A stretch of DNA of 64,000 nucleotides from Alicyclobacillus sp. (GTDB lineage Bacteria; Bacillota; Bacilli; Alicyclobacillales; Alicyclobacillaceae). The DNA lies in the NCBI GenBank assembly GCA_023511295.1, contig JAIMBT010000005.1, forward strand, positions 91,098-155,097, given 5' to 3'. A program made the position numbers and the translations under genes. Position 1 is the stretch's first letter. Each line of letters starts with the position of its first letter. The notes beneath the pieces are model-generated. The model did not search any database. It was not told the origin of the DNA and worked only from the letters and a program-made list of their open reading frames with translations. This document shows positions 31,899 through 41,110 of this stretch, one piece after another.

Positions 31899-33289
31899 GA
31901 CGGAGTATGGGCCGTATCCAGGTTCACAAACTTGTTGAAGTTCTTGAGGAACGCCAAATCCACCTTGCCCGTCGGCCCATTGCGCTGTTTGGCGATGATG
32001 ACCTCAATCACGTTCTTTCGTTCCGATTCCGGGTCGTAATAGTCGTCCCGGTAGAGAAAAGCCACAATGTCCGCATCCTGTTCGATGCTACCGGATTCAC
32101 GAATGTCCGACAGCATCGGCCGCTTGTCCTGTCGCTGCTCGACAGATCTGGAAAGCTGAGCAAGCGCGACAACAGGCACCTCCAGCTCGCGCGCCAGTTG
32201 TTTGAGCGACCGGGAGATCTCGGAAATCTCCTGCTGCCGGTTTTCTCCGCTGTTCCTCCGACCGTGAATCAGCTGGAGGTAGTCGATGACGACGAACCCC
32301 AAGCCGACCTCCGCCTGCAGCCGCCGCAGTTTGTTCCGCATTTCGGGCACCGTGATACCAGGCGAGTCATCGATGTAGATGGGCGCGTTGCTGAGCGTGC
32401 TCACGCCCATGGAGAGCTTCGGCCAATCGTCGTCCTCGAGCGTTCCGTTGCGCAATTTGTGGCCGTCGATAAACGCCTCAGCGCAGAGCATGCGCTGCAC
32501 CAGTTGCTCCTGCGACATTTCCAGGCTGAAGATGGCCACCGGCAGTCCGGCCCGGACCGCCACGTTTTGGGCGATGTTCAGTGCAAATGCCGTTTTCCCG
32601 ACCGAGGGTCGCGCTGCCACGATGATGAGGTCGGAGCGCTGGAACCCACTGGTCATGCGGTCGAGTTCACTATAACCCGTCGGCACACCGGTGAGTTTCC
32701 CGTCACTGTGATACAACTGCTCAATCCGCTCGAAGGTATGCTCGAGAACCTCACTGATGTGCGTGAAGTCGCGAACCCTCTGGTTCTGCGCAAGGGCGAG
32801 AATTTGCCGCTCTGCGTCTGCCAAGAGATCCGCAGGGGCCGTTTCCCCTGTATACCCGGCACTCGCCAGCTGCGTGGCAGTGGCAATAATGCGCCGCAAC
32901 ATCGCCTTTTCACGGACGATGTGCGCGTACCGAACGGCATGCATGGCTGTGGGCATGGAGGCCGCGAGACCCGCGATGTACGTCGGGCCACCTGCCGCCT
33001 CAAGTGCCCCTTCTTTCGATTGCAGCGCTGCCGTCACGGTGATCACATCGACCGGCTCTCCCCGCTCGAACAGGTCCTGCACAGCTTGAAAGATGAGCTG
33101 GTGCGACTGGCGGTAAAAATCGTCCGGCTGCAGCAACTCCACCACTTCAGAGGCGGTGTCCGGTGCAATCAGCAGGGACCCGAGCACAGCTTGTTCTGCT
33201 TCGATGTGCTGGGGCGGCAGGCGGAAGGCTGCCTCAGGTCCAAACGATCCCGCTTCACCAAAAGCGAGGTCTGTTTCCACTTTCGCCAA
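31895..33289 (-). CDS. dnaB: Replicative DNA helicase DnaB (DnaC in Bacillus naming)
   Basis: 464 aa from TTG 33289. N-terminal primase-binding domain begins at LPPQHIEAEQAVLGSLL; the RecA-like motor carries Walker A ARPSVGKTAFALN, Walker B VVIDYLQLI, and SRSVEQRQDKRPMLSDIRES. Hexameric 5'-3' helicase at the fork. The first 20 residues (MAKVETDLAFGEAGSF...) are extra and their DNA resembles a stretch upstream of mnmE (see findings). Directly follows rplI by 18 bases, the usual rplI-dnaB arrangement. Confidence 0.97.
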   Translation of the reverse strand: MAKVETDLAFGEAGSFGPEAAFRLPPQHIEAEQAVLGSLLIAPDTASEVVELLQPDDFYRQSHQLIFQAVQDLFERGEPVDVITVTAALQSKEGALEAAGGPTYIAGLAASMPTAMHAVRYAHIVREKAMLRRIIATATQLASAGYTGETAPADLLADAERQILALAQNQRVRDFTHISEVLEHTFERIEQLYHSDGKLTGVPTGYSELDRMTSGFQRSDLIIVAARPSVGKTAFALNIAQNVAVRAGLPVAIFSLEMSQEQLVQRMLCAEAFIDGHKLRNGTLEDDDWPKLSMGVSTLSNAPIYIDDSPGITVPEMRNKLRRLQAEVGLGFVVIDYLQLIHGRRNSGENRQQEISEISRSLKQLARELEVPVVALAQLSRSVEQRQDKRPMLSDIRESGSIEQDADIVAFLYRDDYYDPESERKNVIEVIIAKQRNGPTGKVDLAFLKNFNKFVNLDTAHTPS

Positions 33290-33307
33290 CCCTGCTCAAC
33301 TCCCGGT

Positions 33308-33751
33308 TCATTCAGCTTCGACAAAGACGGTGATCTTCGCGGTTACGTCCGGATGAAGCTTAATCTGAACAGCGTGCCCGCCGAGTGATTTGATGGGTTC
33401 CGGCAGAACCACCTTTCGCTTGTCAACGGCAAAGCCGCGCGCCGCGATGGCGTCGGCGATGTGTTTTGTGGTCACCGCACCGAACAGTTTTCCGCCCTCT
33501 CCCGCATGGGTCCGGACCGAGAAACGCTCGCCTTCCAGTTGGCGAGCCAGTTCCTGCGCCTGTTCCCGTTCCTGTTGCTCTTTTCGGGCCTTCGCGTCCT
33601 GCTGTTTCCGCAACTGGGCCAAATTCGCCTCCGTCGCCTCCTGCGCCAACTGGCGCGGGAACAGGAAGTTCCGCGCATACCCCTCCGACACGTCTTTGAC
33701 TTCGCCCTTCTTGCCTTGGTTTTTCACGTCGGCGAGAAAGATAACCTTCAC
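33308..33751 (-). CDS. rplI: Ribosomal protein bL9
   Basis: 147 aa from GTG 33751, eight bases after GGAGG and giving the canonical start [20 protein letters not shown]; a TTG two codons upstream is less likely. N-terminal globular domain with [13 protein letters not shown], long connecting helix (about 40-75) and C-terminal rRNA-binding domain. Binds 23S rRNA near L1 stalk. Confidence 0.98.
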   Translation of the reverse strand: MKVIFLADVKNQGKKGEVKDVSEGYARNFLFPRQLAQEATEANLAQLRKQQDAKARKEQQEREQAQELARQLEGERFSVRTHAGEGGKLFGAVTTKHIADAIAARGFAVDKRKVVLPEPIKSLGGHAVQIKLHPDVTAKITVFVEAE

Positions 33752-33839
33752 GACCAATCCCTCCTAACCGGAGTGTAGCTCGACTGAACCTTACGCATCC
33801 CAGCGCTCGACAAACCCTAGAGCCCGCGGCAAGACCCGC

Positions 33840-34751
33840 TCACCGCAGCCGCCGCATCCGCTGCAAGCGCAGAGCGTCCAGCAGGCCCAGGAAAATGAAC
33901 AGCGTGCTGGTCACCGTCGCGACCACGCCGAGCAGAAACAGCCATAGGTAACGGAGCGGCCACCTTCGGACGCGGCGCCATACCATCGCGATACCCTGAA
34001 TCAGAACAAAAAAGCCGGCGAGCAGTGCGGCATTGTCCACAACGTCCCACCCATAACTCGGCGATGTCCCCGTCTGTACCAGCATGCCGGCGAGTGCGAG
34101 GATGTAGGCCAATCCCACCCAGACCGGCGTGCGCCACACGGAAAGCAGGGGAGGCCGCTGATACCGTGCTTGCATCGAGAGAATCAGGTACGCGGCAACG
34201 TAGTTGAGAAGGGCGCCGAAGAATGCAGCAATCACCAGCAATGCGGGCAGCAATCGCAAGATGGTCTGCGCCAGGCTGACACTCCACGCGCTGACCTCCG
34301 CATTCGACATGCCGAGCAGGGGTTGGTAGAGCGTGGCCGACAACGCGCTTTGCTGTACGAGCAACTGCGAAAGGTCTGCGCCGCTCCAGCGGAACAACGC
34401 CAGTTCGACCAGTCCGAGCATCACAAACACCAACGTGCCGAGTACCAACGCCTCCTCGGGCGGCGCCGAATGCCGAATCGCCTCCCCCATGGCCCATCCG
34501 ACAAAGTAGAAACCTATCGCAAACACTGCGGACGCCAAACCGTATCCGGACATCCACAGAAGGACACCCGCCAAAACGGACAAGACGATTGGGAGAGCTC
34601 GCGACGGACCGGCTGAGAGAGCGACGAGCGGCGCTGGTAACAACCATACCACCAAGCCCGTCAGGGGTGTACAGACAGCGAGGCCCACCAGCAGCGCAAA
34701 TACTGCCAGGGCCGCCCACGCAGAGCGCTCGCCGAGATGTGAGCGGTTCAT
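33840..34751 (-). CDS. YybS-like DUF2232 membrane protein
   Basis: 303 aa from ATG behind GAGGTGATGG. About eight membrane helices with a gap near residues 115-160 and a basic C-terminus (QRMRRLR). Position directly upstream of rplI and dnaB and the overall layout match YybS of Bacillus (DUF2232). Function is unknown; some relatives look like ECF transporter S components. Confidence 0.82.
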   Translation of the reverse strand: MNRSHLGERSAWAALAVFALLVGLAVCTPLTGLVVWLLPAPLVALSAGPSRALPIVLSVLAGVLLWMSGYGLASAVFAIGFYFVGWAMGEAIRHSAPPEEALVLGTLVFVMLGLVELALFRWSGADLSQLLVQQSALSATLYQPLLGMSNAEVSAWSVSLAQTILRLLPALLVIAAFFGALLNYVAAYLILSMQARYQRPPLLSVWRTPVWVGLAYILALAGMLVQTGTSPSYGWDVVDNAALLAGFFVLIQGIAMVWRRVRRWPLRYLWLFLLGVVATVTSTLFIFLGLLDALRLQRMRRLR

Positions 34752-34755
34752 TCCA

Positions 34756-35061
34756 TCACCTCAAGGAGCGCAGATACTTTCGTACAAACTCCATGTCGCC
34801 CGGGTCCGCTTCCTTCCCGTTCAACGAAGCCATCCAGGCATGTTGCGCTTGCTCGTCCACCAGTCTCAGGTCGAGGCCCAGTTGTCGCGCCAGGTAGTAG
34901 CACAGGCCAACCATACCGCCGATGGATTCGGCCATCTCTGCCTCACTGCCCGCCTGGACCGTCTTGAAGACATCCGCCAACTGGGATAGCAGGTGTACTT
35001 TGACCGACTCGACTGAACGGATTTTGCGTGCAATCTGCACGTGCGGATCCATTTGTGGCAC
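34756..35061 (-). CDS. MazG-like small protein
   Basis: 101 aa from GTG 35061 behind GGAGGGGG. Helical, with IARKIRSVESVKVHLLSQLA and a middle EAEMAESIGGMVGLCYYLARQLGLDL that recalls the EExxE-type helices of MazG-like/MazS NTP pyrophosphohydrolases, although the full metal-binding motif is not complete. Four bases upstream of yybS, so probably co-transcribed with yybS-rplI-dnaB. Confidence 0.65.
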   Translation of the reverse strand: MPQMDPHVQIARKIRSVESVKVHLLSQLADVFKTVQAGSEAEMAESIGGMVGLCYYLARQLGLDLRLVDEQAQHAWMASLNGKEADPGDMEFVRKYLRSLR

Positions 35062-35253
35062 GCTTGTACCCCCTCCGTTCCGAAGGCTCCGGATGAATCC
35101 GCTCCGATGTGCTGCGACCTTGGACCGCGTAACCGGTTGTTTCAGCGACAACGGCGCCCGGGCGCGGCGAGCCTGCGTCACACGTTTCTTCCACATTTGA
35201 AGCGGAGAATCCTGCTGTGTTCTGGGGTGTTCCGGCCAGCAGGGCCGTCTCTC

Positions 35254-35263
35254 GTTCATTATA
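35254..35263. promoter_or_regulatory. Isolated GTTCATTATA element before the MazG-like gene
   Basis: Identical to the half-sites at 24314 and 24431. On the minus strand it reads TATAATGAAC, so it may simply be a -10 region (35258-35263), but the identity over ten bases, 11 kb away from the cluster, is notable. No inverted partner within 40 bases. The 259-base gap 35062-35320 holds nothing else I can support. Confidence 0.3.
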
Positions 35264-35320
35264 ACGGTATTTCAAGAAGGTGGTACGGGCCGCCCCGAAG
35301 TGCCATCCCCGGCTGCCCGG

Positions 35321-35358
35321 AAACAAAGCGGCACGCACCCCGAGCGGGGCGCGTGCCG
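35321..35358 (-). terminator. Intrinsic terminator of the rpsF-ssb-rpsR operon
   Basis: GCGGCACGC...GCGTGCCGC with an inner CCCCG/CGGGG stem, followed on the minus strand by TTTGTTT. Lies 19 bases after the rpsR stop. Confidence 0.9.
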
Positions 35359-35377
35359 CACATTCACGTAACCTGCA

Positions 35378-35608
35378 TCATTCGGTTGTGTACGGCAGTA
35401 GCGCCACCTGGCGCGCCCGCTTGATGGCGACTGTCACCTGGCGTTGGTGACGCGCACAGTTGCCGGAGATTCGCCGAGGCAACAGTTTACCACGCTCTGT
35501 CAGAAACTTGCTCAGTCGGTTGATGTCTTTATAGTCAGCCTGGCTGATCTTGTCCACGCAGAATTGGCAAACCTTCCGCCGCTTTCCCCCACGACCTTTA
35601 CGTGGCAT
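35378..35608 (-). CDS. rpsR: Ribosomal protein bS18
   Basis: 76 aa, [20 protein letters not shown] and [20 protein letters not shown] are diagnostic. Three Cys including CxxC suggest the zinc-binding (C+) form. Binds 16S rRNA with S6. Last gene of rpsF-ssb-rpsR, with an intrinsic terminator after it. Confidence 0.98.
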   Translation of the reverse strand: MPRKGRGGKRRKVCQFCVDKISQADYKDINRLSKFLTERGKLLPRRISGNCARHQRQVTVAIKRARQVALLPYTTE

Positions 35609-35652
35609 CCTTCATCCCTCCTCACCTGTCCAAACTTCGCCTGAGAACCCTG

Positions 35653-36123
35653 TCAAAACGGCAGGTCGTCGTCAGAAATGTCCACCGGTTGACTATCATC
35701 GGCGAACGGATCATCTTCGAATCTCGGAGTTCGCTTCGGCTCCTGTGCAGGAGTCGGCCGATAGGTGCCGGAACCGGGGGTATTCTGCGGACCGTTGGAA
35801 GCCTCACCGCGATCCAAAAAGCGCACGGATTCCGCGACGACCTCCGCCACCCTGACCCGTTGTCCTTCACGGTTTTCATAACTGCGGATCTGCAATCGGC
35901 CATCCACTGCGGCAAGCCGCCCCTTGTGCAGGTACTGGGCACAGAGTTCAGCCTGCTTCTGCCAGACCACGATGTTGATGAAATCCGTCTCGCGCTCCCC
36001 CGCCTGGTTCGTCCGCGCCCGGTCCACCGCAAGCGTGAACGACGCAACGGCCGTCCCAGAATTGGTGTAACGCAACTCAGGGTCTTGGGTCAAACGGCCA
36101 ATCAGGATTACCCGGTTCAGCAT
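35653..36123 (-). CDS. ssb: Single-stranded DNA-binding protein SSB
   Basis: 156 aa from ATG 36123 behind GGTGGAGGGG. OB fold (MLNRVILIGRLTQDPELRYT; WQKQAELCAQYLHKGRLAAV) to about residue 107, a Gly/Pro/Thr linker, and the acidic tip DISDDDLPF that recruits replication and repair enzymes. Shortish linker. Middle gene of rpsF-ssb-rpsR. Confidence 0.98.
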   Translation of the reverse strand: MLNRVILIGRLTQDPELRYTNSGTAVASFTLAVDRARTNQAGERETDFINIVVWQKQAELCAQYLHKGRLAAVDGRLQIRSYENREGQRVRVAEVVAESVRFLDRGEASNGPQNTPGSGTYRPTPAQEPKRTPRFEDDPFADDSQPVDISDDDLPF

Positions 36124-36142
36124 GCAAACCCCTCCACCAAGA

Positions 36143-36430
36143 TTATTCGCCGATGCGCACCGTGATGAAGCGAAGGACGTTGTCGTCGATTCGCATCTGG
36201 CGCTCGAGCTCTGGAGTGAAGTCTGTGGCAGCTGAGTACTGCATGAGCACATAGTACCCGTCGCGATGGTGGTCAATCTCGTAGGCGAGACGGCGCTTCC
36301 CCATCTCTTCCAACTGATTGATCTCACCGCCGTGCTCAGTGACGAGAGACTGATACTTGGACACCAATTCGGATGTCTGTTCTGCCTCCAATTCGGGGTT
36401 CAGAATGTACATCGTCTCGTATTGGCGCAT
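36143..36430 (-). CDS. rpsF: Ribosomal protein bS6
   Basis: 95 aa from ATG 36430 with a perfect AGAAGGAGGTGA. MRQYETMYILNPELEAEQ and KRRLAYEIDHHRDGYYVLMQ are diagnostic of S6. Its leader (36431-36517) contains a CTGCC-CGCGA-GGCAG hairpin that might take part in S6:S18 autoregulation. Confidence 0.98.
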   Translation of the reverse strand: MRQYETMYILNPELEAEQTSELVSKYQSLVTEHGGEINQLEEMGKRRLAYEIDHHRDGYYVLMQYSAATDFTPELERQMRIDDNVLRFITVRIGE

Positions 36431-36517
36431 GGTCGTCACCTCCTTCTGGACTGTGGCCCTGCCTCGCGGGCAGAGCAAGGATTGGCGCGATGGTGCTTAC
36501 AAACGTGCCAAGTACCC

Positions 36518-36546
36518 ATACTAACACAGAGCCTATCATTCGACAA
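36518..36546 (-). promoter_or_regulatory. Promoter of rpsF-ssb-rpsR
   Basis: TTGTCG (36541-36546), 17-base spacer, TAGTAT (36518-36523) on the minus strand, about 85 bases before rpsF. Confidence 0.6.
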
Positions 36547-36588
36547 CCATTGGTTCGCGGTGATGTTCACCGAACGCGTGGTGCCCGA

Positions 36589-37686
36589 TTACACATTGAA
36601 GCGGAAGTGCATCACATCGCCGTCCGCCACCACGTAGTCCTTTCCTTCCAGCCGCACCTTTCCGGCTTCTCGAGCGGCAACGTACGACCCGGCCTCCATC
36701 AGGTCTGTGTAGGAGACGACCTCTGCGCGAATGAATCCTCGTTCGAAGTCGCTGTGGATGACGCCGGCAGCCTGAGGAGCCTTCGTACCGGCCCGAATTG
36801 TCCATGCCCGGACCTCCGGCTCGCCGGCCGTGAAATAGGTGCGGAGCCCGAGCAGGTGGTAAGCGGCGCGAATCAGCTTGTCGAGTCCCGATTCTGCTAG
36901 CCCGAGGTCTGCTAAAAACGCCGCTCGGTCCTCCCCCTCCAACTCGGCGATTTCTGCCTCGAGTTGGGCACAGATCACGACGACCTCAGCGCCCTCCGCC
37001 GTCGCTCTCTGTTCCACCTGTTGAACGTACGGGTTGTCTCGGCCTGTCACGTCGGATTCGCCGACATTTGCCGCATACAGCACGGGTTTTGCCGTGAGCA
37101 AGTGCAAATCCCGAAGTAGTGGCGCTTCTTCCTCCGACAGCGCCACGGTCCGAGCCGGGCGACTGTCGGACAGCGCTCCCTGAATCCGTTCGAGCGCTTG
37201 CACCTCCAGTACCGCTTTCTTGTCCCCCGATTTGAGGTTTTTCCTCGCACGTTCCAGGCGCCGTTCGACGGTCTCCAGGTCAGCCAGTATCAACTCCACT
37301 TCAATGGTCTCGATGTCGCGGCTTGGGTCGACCGACCCGCTGACGTGGGTGATATCTGCGTCCTCAAAACAGCGGACCACGTGAACAATGGCGTCCACTT
37401 CGCGGATGTGACCCAAAAATTTGTTTCCCAACCCCTCTCCACGGCTCGCCCCCGCAACCAACCCGGCAATGTCCACGAACTCGAACGCAGTCGGCACAAT
37501 CTTCTTCGGATGGACGATGGACGCCAGGCCCTCTAAACGAGCATCCGGGACCTCCACCACGCCGACGTTTGGATCAATCGTGCAGAAAGGGTAGTTGGCA
37601 GCCTCTGCACCGGCCTTTGTGATGGCGTTGAAGAGGGTGGACTTTCCGACGTTGGGCAAACCGACGATTCCCGCTTGCAACGGCAA
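36589..37686 (-). CDS. ychF: YchF/OLA1-type redox-regulated ATPase
   Basis: 365 aa from TTG 37686, placed six bases after AGAGGTG and giving the canonical [21 protein letters not shown]1 GLPNVGKST, switch [20 protein letters not shown], a coiled-coil insert (about 130-200) and a C-terminal TGS domain ([20 protein letters not shown]). YchF hydrolyses ATP in preference to GTP and binds ribosomes. It is just upstream of the rpsF promoter. Confidence 0.97.
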   Translation of the reverse strand: MPLQAGIVGLPNVGKSTLFNAITKAGAEAANYPFCTIDPNVGVVEVPDARLEGLASIVHPKKIVPTAFEFVDIAGLVAGASRGEGLGNKFLGHIREVDAIVHVVRCFEDADITHVSGSVDPSRDIETIEVELILADLETVERRLERARKNLKSGDKKAVLEVQALERIQGALSDSRPARTVALSEEEAPLLRDLHLLTAKPVLYAANVGESDVTGRDNPYVQQVEQRATAEGAEVVVICAQLEAEIAELEGEDRAAFLADLGLAESGLDKLIRAAYHLLGLRTYFTAGEPEVRAWTIRAGTKAPQAAGVIHSDFERGFIRAEVVSYTDLMEAGSYVAAREAGKVRLEGKDYVVADGDVMHFRFNV

Positions 37687-37765
37687 TGCGTGCACCTCTT
37701 TCTACACGAGCTTGTCCCGATTATACGGATTCCGGAAACAACCGGACAATGATGTCAAGTAAAGA

Positions 37766-37795
37766 ATTATAACATGTTGTATTCTGTGACGACAA
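37766..37795 (-). promoter_or_regulatory. Promoter of ychF
   Basis: TTGTCG (37790-37795), 18-base spacer, TATAAT (37766-37771) on the minus strand in an A+T-rich stretch about 80 bases before ychF. Confidence 0.5.
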
Positions 37796-37877
37796 ACACA
37801 GCACAGTTGGGCTTCTGAGATCTCTGGATAGGTTGGCGGGTTTGTGGCACAATAGGGGGGTAAGGGGGTGAGGGTTG

Positions 37878-37994
37878 ATGCTGAAGCGACTGATGCGCAA
37901 GCTACGCGTACGGAAACTGCCGACCAAGGCACTCGCCTTCGAGCGGTTGTCCACGGCAGAAGCCCCACGCGTACGACACCTGCAATCCGCCTGA
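37878..37994 (+). CDS. Candidate small basic protein, 38 aa
   Basis: ATG 37878 is preceded by AAGGGGGTGAGG, a strong ribosome site. The product MLKRLMRKLRVRKLPTKALA then FERLSTAEAPRVRHLQSA is very basic with an amphipathic N-terminal helix. No homologue recalled. It lies alone in the roughly 500-base gap between ychF and the molybdoenzyme gene; nothing else in that gap (37687-38193) looks coding. Confidence 0.4.
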   Translation: MLKRLMRKLRVRKLPTKALAFERLSTAEAPRVRHLQSA

Positions 37995-38193
37995 AGCCAG
38001 CGGCCATGCCGCACGGGTGTACTTCGGAAAGCGGACCGCGGTTGCTTGGCAGCCACATATGCCATCGTTCATATCATTTTGATGCGGAAGAGCGGGCCCA
38101 AACGGGCCCATTTTTATGGAGCCGAGGCCAACCGCACAGAACACGTACCCCGCCGCCCCCATCACCTCTCCAGCACACCCCCTCTCGCCAAAC

Positions 38194-40185
38194 CTACACA
38201 GGGCGAATCGCGCAAGCACAGTCGTACTGAGCGGTCTGTACACCGAAGTCCGCACGGGCTTGCGGCGTCAAATGATTGGTGCCGCGACCGTTGTTCCACC
38301 ATCCTGACTCCAGCATCACGGTATACGGATGCCCACCAGGGCGGACAGCCACGCGTGCGGTCACCGAGGCTCGGTCCGTTCGCACCTGCGCCAGCCCTCC
38401 ATCCACGACACCCACTTCGGCCGCGAGGTCTGGCGAGATGTACACCGTCGGAAACTCGGGTGTATGGGGCCAGGATCGGTGTTGAGAGTTTTGCGACGTC
38501 CTCGGGTGAATCGTCAACAGTGCGTACGGGTAATCCGCCCCAGACTGCCGGGAACGCGCTCGCGATTCCCGGTTCGCGACATACGTTGGAACCCGAGACT
38601 GACCAGCCTTCGCCGCCGTTTCCGAGGCGAACTCGTAGTGCCCGGAAGGGGTGCGAAAGCGGAAGTCCACCCAGGGAACCTCGGCAAGCGGCAAGCGAAC
38701 CGTTCCGTCGCGCTTTAACCGGTCAAGCGACACGCCCCACGGTTGCAGCGGCGTCAGTGAAAGCTCGAACCATTCCTCCAGGGGACGTCGAAAGACGGCG
38801 CCGAATCCCAGTTTCTCCGCGAGTGCACCGAAGATTTCATGGTCCGGCCGGGCCTCCCCGCGCGGTGGAATCACGCGGTGGGCGTACGTGATGTACGGAT
38901 GCCACATCGTGGACAGGGAGATATCCTCCTCTTCCAGGACCGTCGTGCACGGCAGAAAGTAGTCTGCCAGTTCGGCTGACGGCGTCATGAACTGGTCAAT
39001 CGCCACGATGGTCGGAACGGTCCGATACGCCCGGACCAACGCTTCCGTGTCCGGCACCTGCACCACTGGATTGGTGCGGGTGATGAACATCAGCTCCACG
39101 GGCGGGTCCGCCCGCAAAATCTCCGCGGCCTGGCCGCCCCGAGTGAATTCCCGGACGTCGGCTCCATCGCGCCCTTCTAGTGCCGCCTGATTGAGAAACT
39201 CTGTCATCCAGCGATTGGCGAAATTGACGCCTCCTCCAGCCACGCCAACTTGTCCGGTGGCCGCCGCCAATGCGTCGATGGCACGGATGGCATTCCCACC
39301 GCCGGCGTACCGCTGTAAACCAATCCCCAACAACGTCGCGACAGGCCCTTCGGTCCCGTACCATCGCGCCAGCTCTACGATGGTAGCGGCCGGGACCTCC
39401 GTCTCCTGAGACACCCATTCCAGCGTGTACAGCTCGAGTGTCGCTGCGAACTCGTCCCAGCCGACCGAGTGTTTCTGTAGGAACGACGTTTCCAGCCAGC
39501 CGTTGTCCCGGCATACGCGCAGCACGCCCAAAGCCAGAGCACCATCGGTCCCCGGCCGGGGGTGCACACACAGCGCGGCTCGGCCGTCAAGGTCCGTCGG
39601 CAATGGGTTCACGACCGCCAACTGCGCCCCACTCGCCAGAGCCGCCTTGAGAAAGGGAACCATGTGCATGTTCGTAACACTCAGGTTGCGTCCCCACACG
39701 ACCACGCGTCGAGCGTTGGCGAGGTCCTGCGGGCTGTGGCTCCGGGCCTGACCGAAGTCGTAGGTCTGTGCGGTTAACCCGGCGTCCCAGCAAAGACTTC
39801 CGACCGTCTCCGAACAGCCGCCAAGTTCGTAGAAGAACCGCTGATTGAGGTTCTTCAGCAGCGTTCCTGAACCCCAGTCGTACACGTGCAAGATGGCGTG
39901 ATGGTGCGACGTCGCAAGGATGTGCTGAATTCGGCCGGCAATCTCGTCGATGGCCTGGTCCCAGGAAATTCGCTGCCACCGCCCCGCCACTTTCTTGAGC
40001 GGATGCAAGATCCGGTCCGGAGACTCGGTGCGTTCCCGGATTCTTCGCCCCCTGCTGCACGCGACACCACGCGTGATGGGGTGGTCTGGGTCTCCTTCGA
40101 GGGCCGTCACACGTCCGTCCTCAACCGTTGCGACGAGGCTGCAGGCATCCCAGCAATCGAGTGAGCAAGCGGTTTTCACCTTCAC
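38194..40185 (-). CDS. Molybdopterin oxidoreductase, stand-alone (YoaE-like)
   Basis: 663 aa from GTG 40185, overlapping the upstream stop as GTGA. N-terminal [4Fe-4S] motif CSLDCWDAC...GVACSRG, then the bis-MGD domains (LHVYDWGSGTLLKN; VVWGRNLSVTNMHMVPFL; FITRTNPVVQVPD) and the C-terminal MGD-binding barrel (LLTIHPRTSQNSQHRSW; VMLESGWWNNGRGTNHLTPQ). It belongs to the DMSO-reductase superfamily, nearest to the YoaE-type formate dehydrogenase-like proteins. No twin-arginine signal, ferredoxin or membrane subunit is nearby, so it is cytoplasmic and its electron partner is unknown. Confidence 0.88.
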   Translation of the reverse strand: MKVKTACSLDCWDACSLVATVEDGRVTALEGDPDHPITRGVACSRGRRIRERTESPDRILHPLKKVAGRWQRISWDQAIDEIAGRIQHILATSHHHAILHVYDWGSGTLLKNLNQRFFYELGGCSETVGSLCWDAGLTAQTYDFGQARSHSPQDLANARRVVVWGRNLSVTNMHMVPFLKAALASGAQLAVVNPLPTDLDGRAALCVHPRPGTDGALALGVLRVCRDNGWLETSFLQKHSVGWDEFAATLELYTLEWVSQETEVPAATIVELARWYGTEGPVATLLGIGLQRYAGGGNAIRAIDALAAATGQVGVAGGGVNFANRWMTEFLNQAALEGRDGADVREFTRGGQAAEILRADPPVELMFITRTNPVVQVPDTEALVRAYRTVPTIVAIDQFMTPSAELADYFLPCTTVLEEEDISLSTMWHPYITYAHRVIPPRGEARPDHEIFGALAEKLGFGAVFRRPLEEWFELSLTPLQPWGVSLDRLKRDGTVRLPLAEVPWVDFRFRTPSGHYEFASETAAKAGQSRVPTYVANRESRARSRQSGADYPYALLTIHPRTSQNSQHRSWPHTPEFPTVYISPDLAAEVGVVDGGLAQVRTDRASVTARVAVRPGGHPYTVMLESGWWNNGRGTNHLTPQARADFGVQTAQYDCACAIRPV

Positions 40186-40394
40186 TGAATGGCCCCCCCG
40201 TCGGGATGTCCGTGGTCCAGCACTTTGCGGACAATCCGGTCGAACTTTGATCGAGGGATGAGCACGCTGTGCTGGCACGCCTCGCACTTCACGCGGATGT
40301 CCATCCCCATTCGGATGATCTGCCAGCGGTTTGCCCCGCAGGCATGTGGTTTCTTCAATTCGACGATGTCATAGAGCGCATAGGAAGTGGGCAT
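40182..40394 (-). CDS. DUF951 family protein
   Basis: 70 aa from ATG 40394 behind GGAGTGA. Contains DIVELKKPHACGANRWQIIR, MGMDIRVKCEACQHSVLIPR and ends with a short helix: the DUF951 (YyzM) signature, with Cys residues placed to bind one zinc (C...C..C). The family is conserved next to origin-proximal genes such as parB, ychF and rpsF in Bacillota. Function unknown. Translationally coupled to the molybdoenzyme gene, which is unusual. Confidence 0.88.
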   Translation of the reverse strand: MPTSYALYDIVELKKPHACGANRWQIIRMGMDIRVKCEACQHSVLIPRSKFDRIVRKVLDHGHPDGGAIQ

Positions 40395-40464
40395 TGAACA
40401 GTCACTCCGAAGTGTCCCCGCAGGTACATTCCCCTGCACCCTGGGCCAGTCTGCTCCCATCATA

Positions 40465-41046
40465 TCACCGACCGAGTCCATGTGACACCACGGCGAGGAT
40501 GTGGATGAGCCAGGAGGACTGAACCAAGGGAACCAATCCGTGGAGGCCGCGGAGCCAAGCGAGATCAGAGAACAACAGCATGCTCTGGACGAGCATGCAC
40601 AGGCTGACCAAGGTCGCCAGGGGCCAACGCAAGGCCTGCGCGCCCTTTGGGAGCGGTCGCTCGGAATCGTCCCACAACGCCCTGCGCAACTGCACAACGA
40701 CGACGAAAGACGCGAACACAGCGCCCGTAAGTGCGATGAAGAGAAATGTTCGCGCCACGTGAACGGCTATCCACGCGGATGAACCGTTGCCCACCGTCAC
40801 CGGCTGTGGCGGTACCATCCAAGAGAGGGCGTTGACCGCCACCGCGTCCGTGGTCAAATGCGTTTGCAGCCAGGACATCACGCTTCGAGTCGGAAGGAAC
40901 CAGCGACCCATCCAGTCCGACGCCGTCCAGGCGGTGTACCCAGCTGCAACCCATCCTCCCGCGAACAGCAGGCTGTCGTACAGGCGCAGACAACCTACTC
41001 GCCAAGCGCACCAGACAAACTGTCCAACCAAGACCACATCGAGCAT
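40465..41046 (-). CDS. Hypothetical membrane protein, 193 aa
   Basis: ATG 41046 behind GTGGAGGCGG. Four membrane helices (about 1-20, 25-45, 90-118, 140-190 region) with a hydrophilic loop near residues 55-85. Starts MLDVVLVGQFVWCAWRVGCL. The layout recalls CvpA-like colicin V production proteins, but the key pattern is weak. Upstream of DUF951 in the same direction. Confidence 0.65.
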   Translation of the reverse strand: MLDVVLVGQFVWCAWRVGCLRLYDSLLFAGGWVAAGYTAWTASDWMGRWFLPTRSVMSWLQTHLTTDAVAVNALSWMVPPQPVTVGNGSSAWIAVHVARTFLFIALTGAVFASFVVVVQLRRALWDDSERPLPKGAQALRWPLATLVSLCMLVQSMLLFSDLAWLRGLHGLVPLVQSSWLIHILAVVSHGLGR

Positions 41047-41110
41047 CCGTCCGCCTCCACCGCCGCATCTGCCCGGCTCACGCCGTCAACAGACGCTCGT
41101 CATAGGACAG

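Noticed and set aside
31907..33388. Long open frame on the plus strand, antisense to dnaB and rplI
   Set aside because: It mirrors the codon pattern of dnaB in GC-rich DNA, has no ribosome site and no recognisable domain.
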